Below, in pieces: positions 62,931-64,000 of a stretch of 64,000 nucleotides of DNA. Source of the stretch: Fodinibius salicampi. Lineage in GTDB: Bacteria; Bacteroidota; Rhodothermia; Balneolales; Balneolaceae. Each line of letters begins with the position of its first letter. Position 1 is the first letter of the stretch. The notes beneath the pieces are model-generated. The model saw nothing but the letters and a program-made list of their open reading frames with translations. It did no database searches and was not told where the DNA came from. Both the position numbers and the translations under genes were made by a program. The stretch lies in contig NZ_BAABRS010000002.1 in assembly GCF_039545095.1 (NCBI RefSeq), positions 496,001 to 560,000 of the forward strand, in the 5' to 3' direction.

Positions 62931-63191
62931 ATGGGAAATAAAGAACAAATGGAAGCATATTGGCGGGCCAATCTTCGCTATGTGGGAATACTTTTGGGAA
63001 TTTGGTTTCTGGTTTCTTTTGTATTTGGCATTCTATTGGCAGAACCTCTGAATACCATCCGGATAGGTGGATTTAAACTGGGGTTTTGGTTTGCTCACCA
63101 GGGATCTATCTATGTGTTTGTGATCCTGATTTTTGTGTATGTATGGCTGATGAACCGCCTTGACAGAAAATATGGCGTACGAGAAGACTGA
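62931..63191 (+). CDS. DUF4212 small subunit of a sodium:solute symporter
   Basis: An 86-residue inner-membrane protein with two TM helices and the family signature: MEAYWRANLRYVGILLGIWFLVSFVFGILLAEPLN, then GGFKLGFWFAHQGSIYVFVILIFVYVWLMNRLDRKYGV. DUF4212 proteins are nearly always encoded just before an SSS-type symporter and act as its small subunit. That gene follows after 27 bp. It is preceded by a separate intergenic region and so heads the operon. Confidence 0.92.
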   Translation: MGNKEQMEAYWRANLRYVGILLGIWFLVSFVFGILLAEPLNTIRIGGFKLGFWFAHQGSIYVFVILIFVYVWLMNRLDRKYGVRED

Positions 63192-63218
63192 CTTTTAACC
63201 CCGATTTACAGCTTGCTT

Positions 63219-64000
63219 ATGGATATTCAAACGTGGACATATTTACTGGTAGGGCTCACTTTTATCTTATATATAGGTATTGCTATATGGGCGCGGGTAG
63301 GGTCTACAAAAGATTTCTATATAGCCGGCAGTAAAGTCCACCCCCTGGCCAACGGAATGGCTACAGCTGCGGACTGGATGTCAGCAGCATCTTTTATCTC
63401 GATGGCGGGTCTTATTGCCTTTATGGGATATGATGGAGGGGTTTACCTTATGGGTTGGACCGGCGGATATGTACTTTTGGCTCTGTTGTTAGCTCCTTAC
63501 CTTAGAAAATTCGGGAAATTTACTGTTCCTGATTTTATTGGGGACCGTTATTACTCAAATGTAGCACGAACGGTAGCCGTTATTTGTGCAGTCATTGTTT
63601 CGTTTACCTACGTAGCGGGACAGATGAGAGGGGTGGGCGTTGTTTTTGCCCGTTTTCTTGAAGTATCAATCAATACTGGTGTGTATATTGGAATGATCGT
63701 GGTTTTCTTTTATGCCGTATTGGGTGGAATGAAAGGGATTACCTACACGCAGGTTGCCCAGTATTGTATCCTTATTTTTGCCTATATGGTCCCTGCCTTT
63801 TTTATTTCTTTTCAGCTAACGGGCAATGTAATACCCCAAATTGGATTTGGAGGAACTCTTGCCGACGGTTCGGGGACTTATCTGTTGGAGAAGCTGAACC
63901 AACTGCATGTGGAGCTGGGTTTCGCAGAATATACATCAGGAACAAAGTCTACTATTGATGTCTTTGCTATTACTTTGGCACTGATGGTGGGAACAGCAGG
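63219..64000 (+). CDS. Sodium:solute symporter (SSS family), 3' end outside window
   Basis: The frame starts at ATG 63219 and stays open to the end of the window (260 codons). It shows the SSS core: TM1 ([20 protein letters not shown]), the [33 protein letters not shown] motif with the sodium-site residues, then [13 protein letters not shown] and [18 protein letters not shown]. With the DUF4212 partner it belongs to the acetate/solute symporter subgroup (ActP-like). The substrate is not certain; monocarboxylates are the usual guess. Transport is driven by sodium at the inner membrane. Confidence 0.9.
   Translation, partial: MDIQTWTYLLVGLTFILYIGIAIWARVGSTKDFYIAGSKVHPLANGMATAADWMSAASFISMAGLIAFMGYDGGVYLMGWTGGYVLLALLLAPYLRKFGKFTVPDFIGDRYYSNVARTVAVICAVIVSFTYVAGQMRGVGVVFARFLEVSINTGVYIGMIVVFFYAVLGGMKGITYTQVAQYCILIFAYMVPAFFISFQLTGNVIPQIGFGGTLADGSGTYLLEKLNQLHVELGFAEYTSGTKSTIDVFAITLALMVGTA

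Overview
The window looks like chromosomal DNA of a free-living, aerobic Gram-negative bacterium, most likely from the Balneolota/Rhodothermota side of the Bacteroidota (FCB) group. The evidence is indirect. There are four TonB-dependent receptors, including one SusC/SusD pair, many lipoproteins with Bacteroidota-style lipoboxes, an HmuY protein, CRTAC1-type FG-GAP/ASPIC proteins, a CHAT-TPR protein, AT-rich spacers and many TTG/GTG starts. No rRNA or tRNA gene was recognised.

Layout. 1-8.2 kb: housekeeping and metabolic genes (META-domain fragment, class V aminotransferase, WbqC-like protein, M23 peptidase, gltX, NhaC antiporter, NRDE/TANGO2 protein). 8.2-12.6 kb: a membrane SpoIIE-type phosphatase, a thioredoxin-like gene broken by an in-frame TGA, a DtxR-family regulator and an intact thioredoxin-like protein. 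12.7-23 kb: metal and heme acquisition. It holds a receptor with a CGVC plug motif preceded by a DtxR-like palindrome, a siderophore-type receptor followed by a PepSY protein, and a heme operon (HmuR-like receptor, HmuY, exported CbiX-like chelatase). 23-23.8 kb: an IS1595-type element whose transposase frame is open but lacks the catalytic core. 24-35.8 kb: copper/silver homeostasis (HMA-AraC regulator, CopZ, small exported protein, CusA, TolC, CusB, PII-like protein, CopB ATPase).

35.8-36.3 kb is a 600-bp non-coding stretch packed with palindromes, including five GACAT-N4-ATGTC (or close variant) units with an exact 23-bp period. 36.4 kb: zinc alcohol dehydrogenase. 38.2-52.2 kb: an outer-membrane uptake cluster (SusC, SusD, two large CRTAC1-like lipoproteins, a cytochrome-c/FG-GAP lipoprotein) without any recognisable hydrolase. 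52.2-56.4 kb: DinB-like protein, YihY/BrkB protein, GH3 hydrolase and TlpA-type lipoprotein.

56.6-62.6 kb is the most unusual region. An ECF-like sigma factor, a membrane anti-sigma-like TPR protein, a large exported TPR-CHAT protease-like protein and two identical tandem lipoprotein genes lie together. A 25-bp identical block plus a second conserved box 16 bp beyond a TGTAAC core lies upstream of both the anti-sigma-like gene and the lipoprotein pair, consistent with one ECF-type promoter driving a small regulon. The window ends inside a sodium:solute symporter preceded by its DUF4212 subunit.
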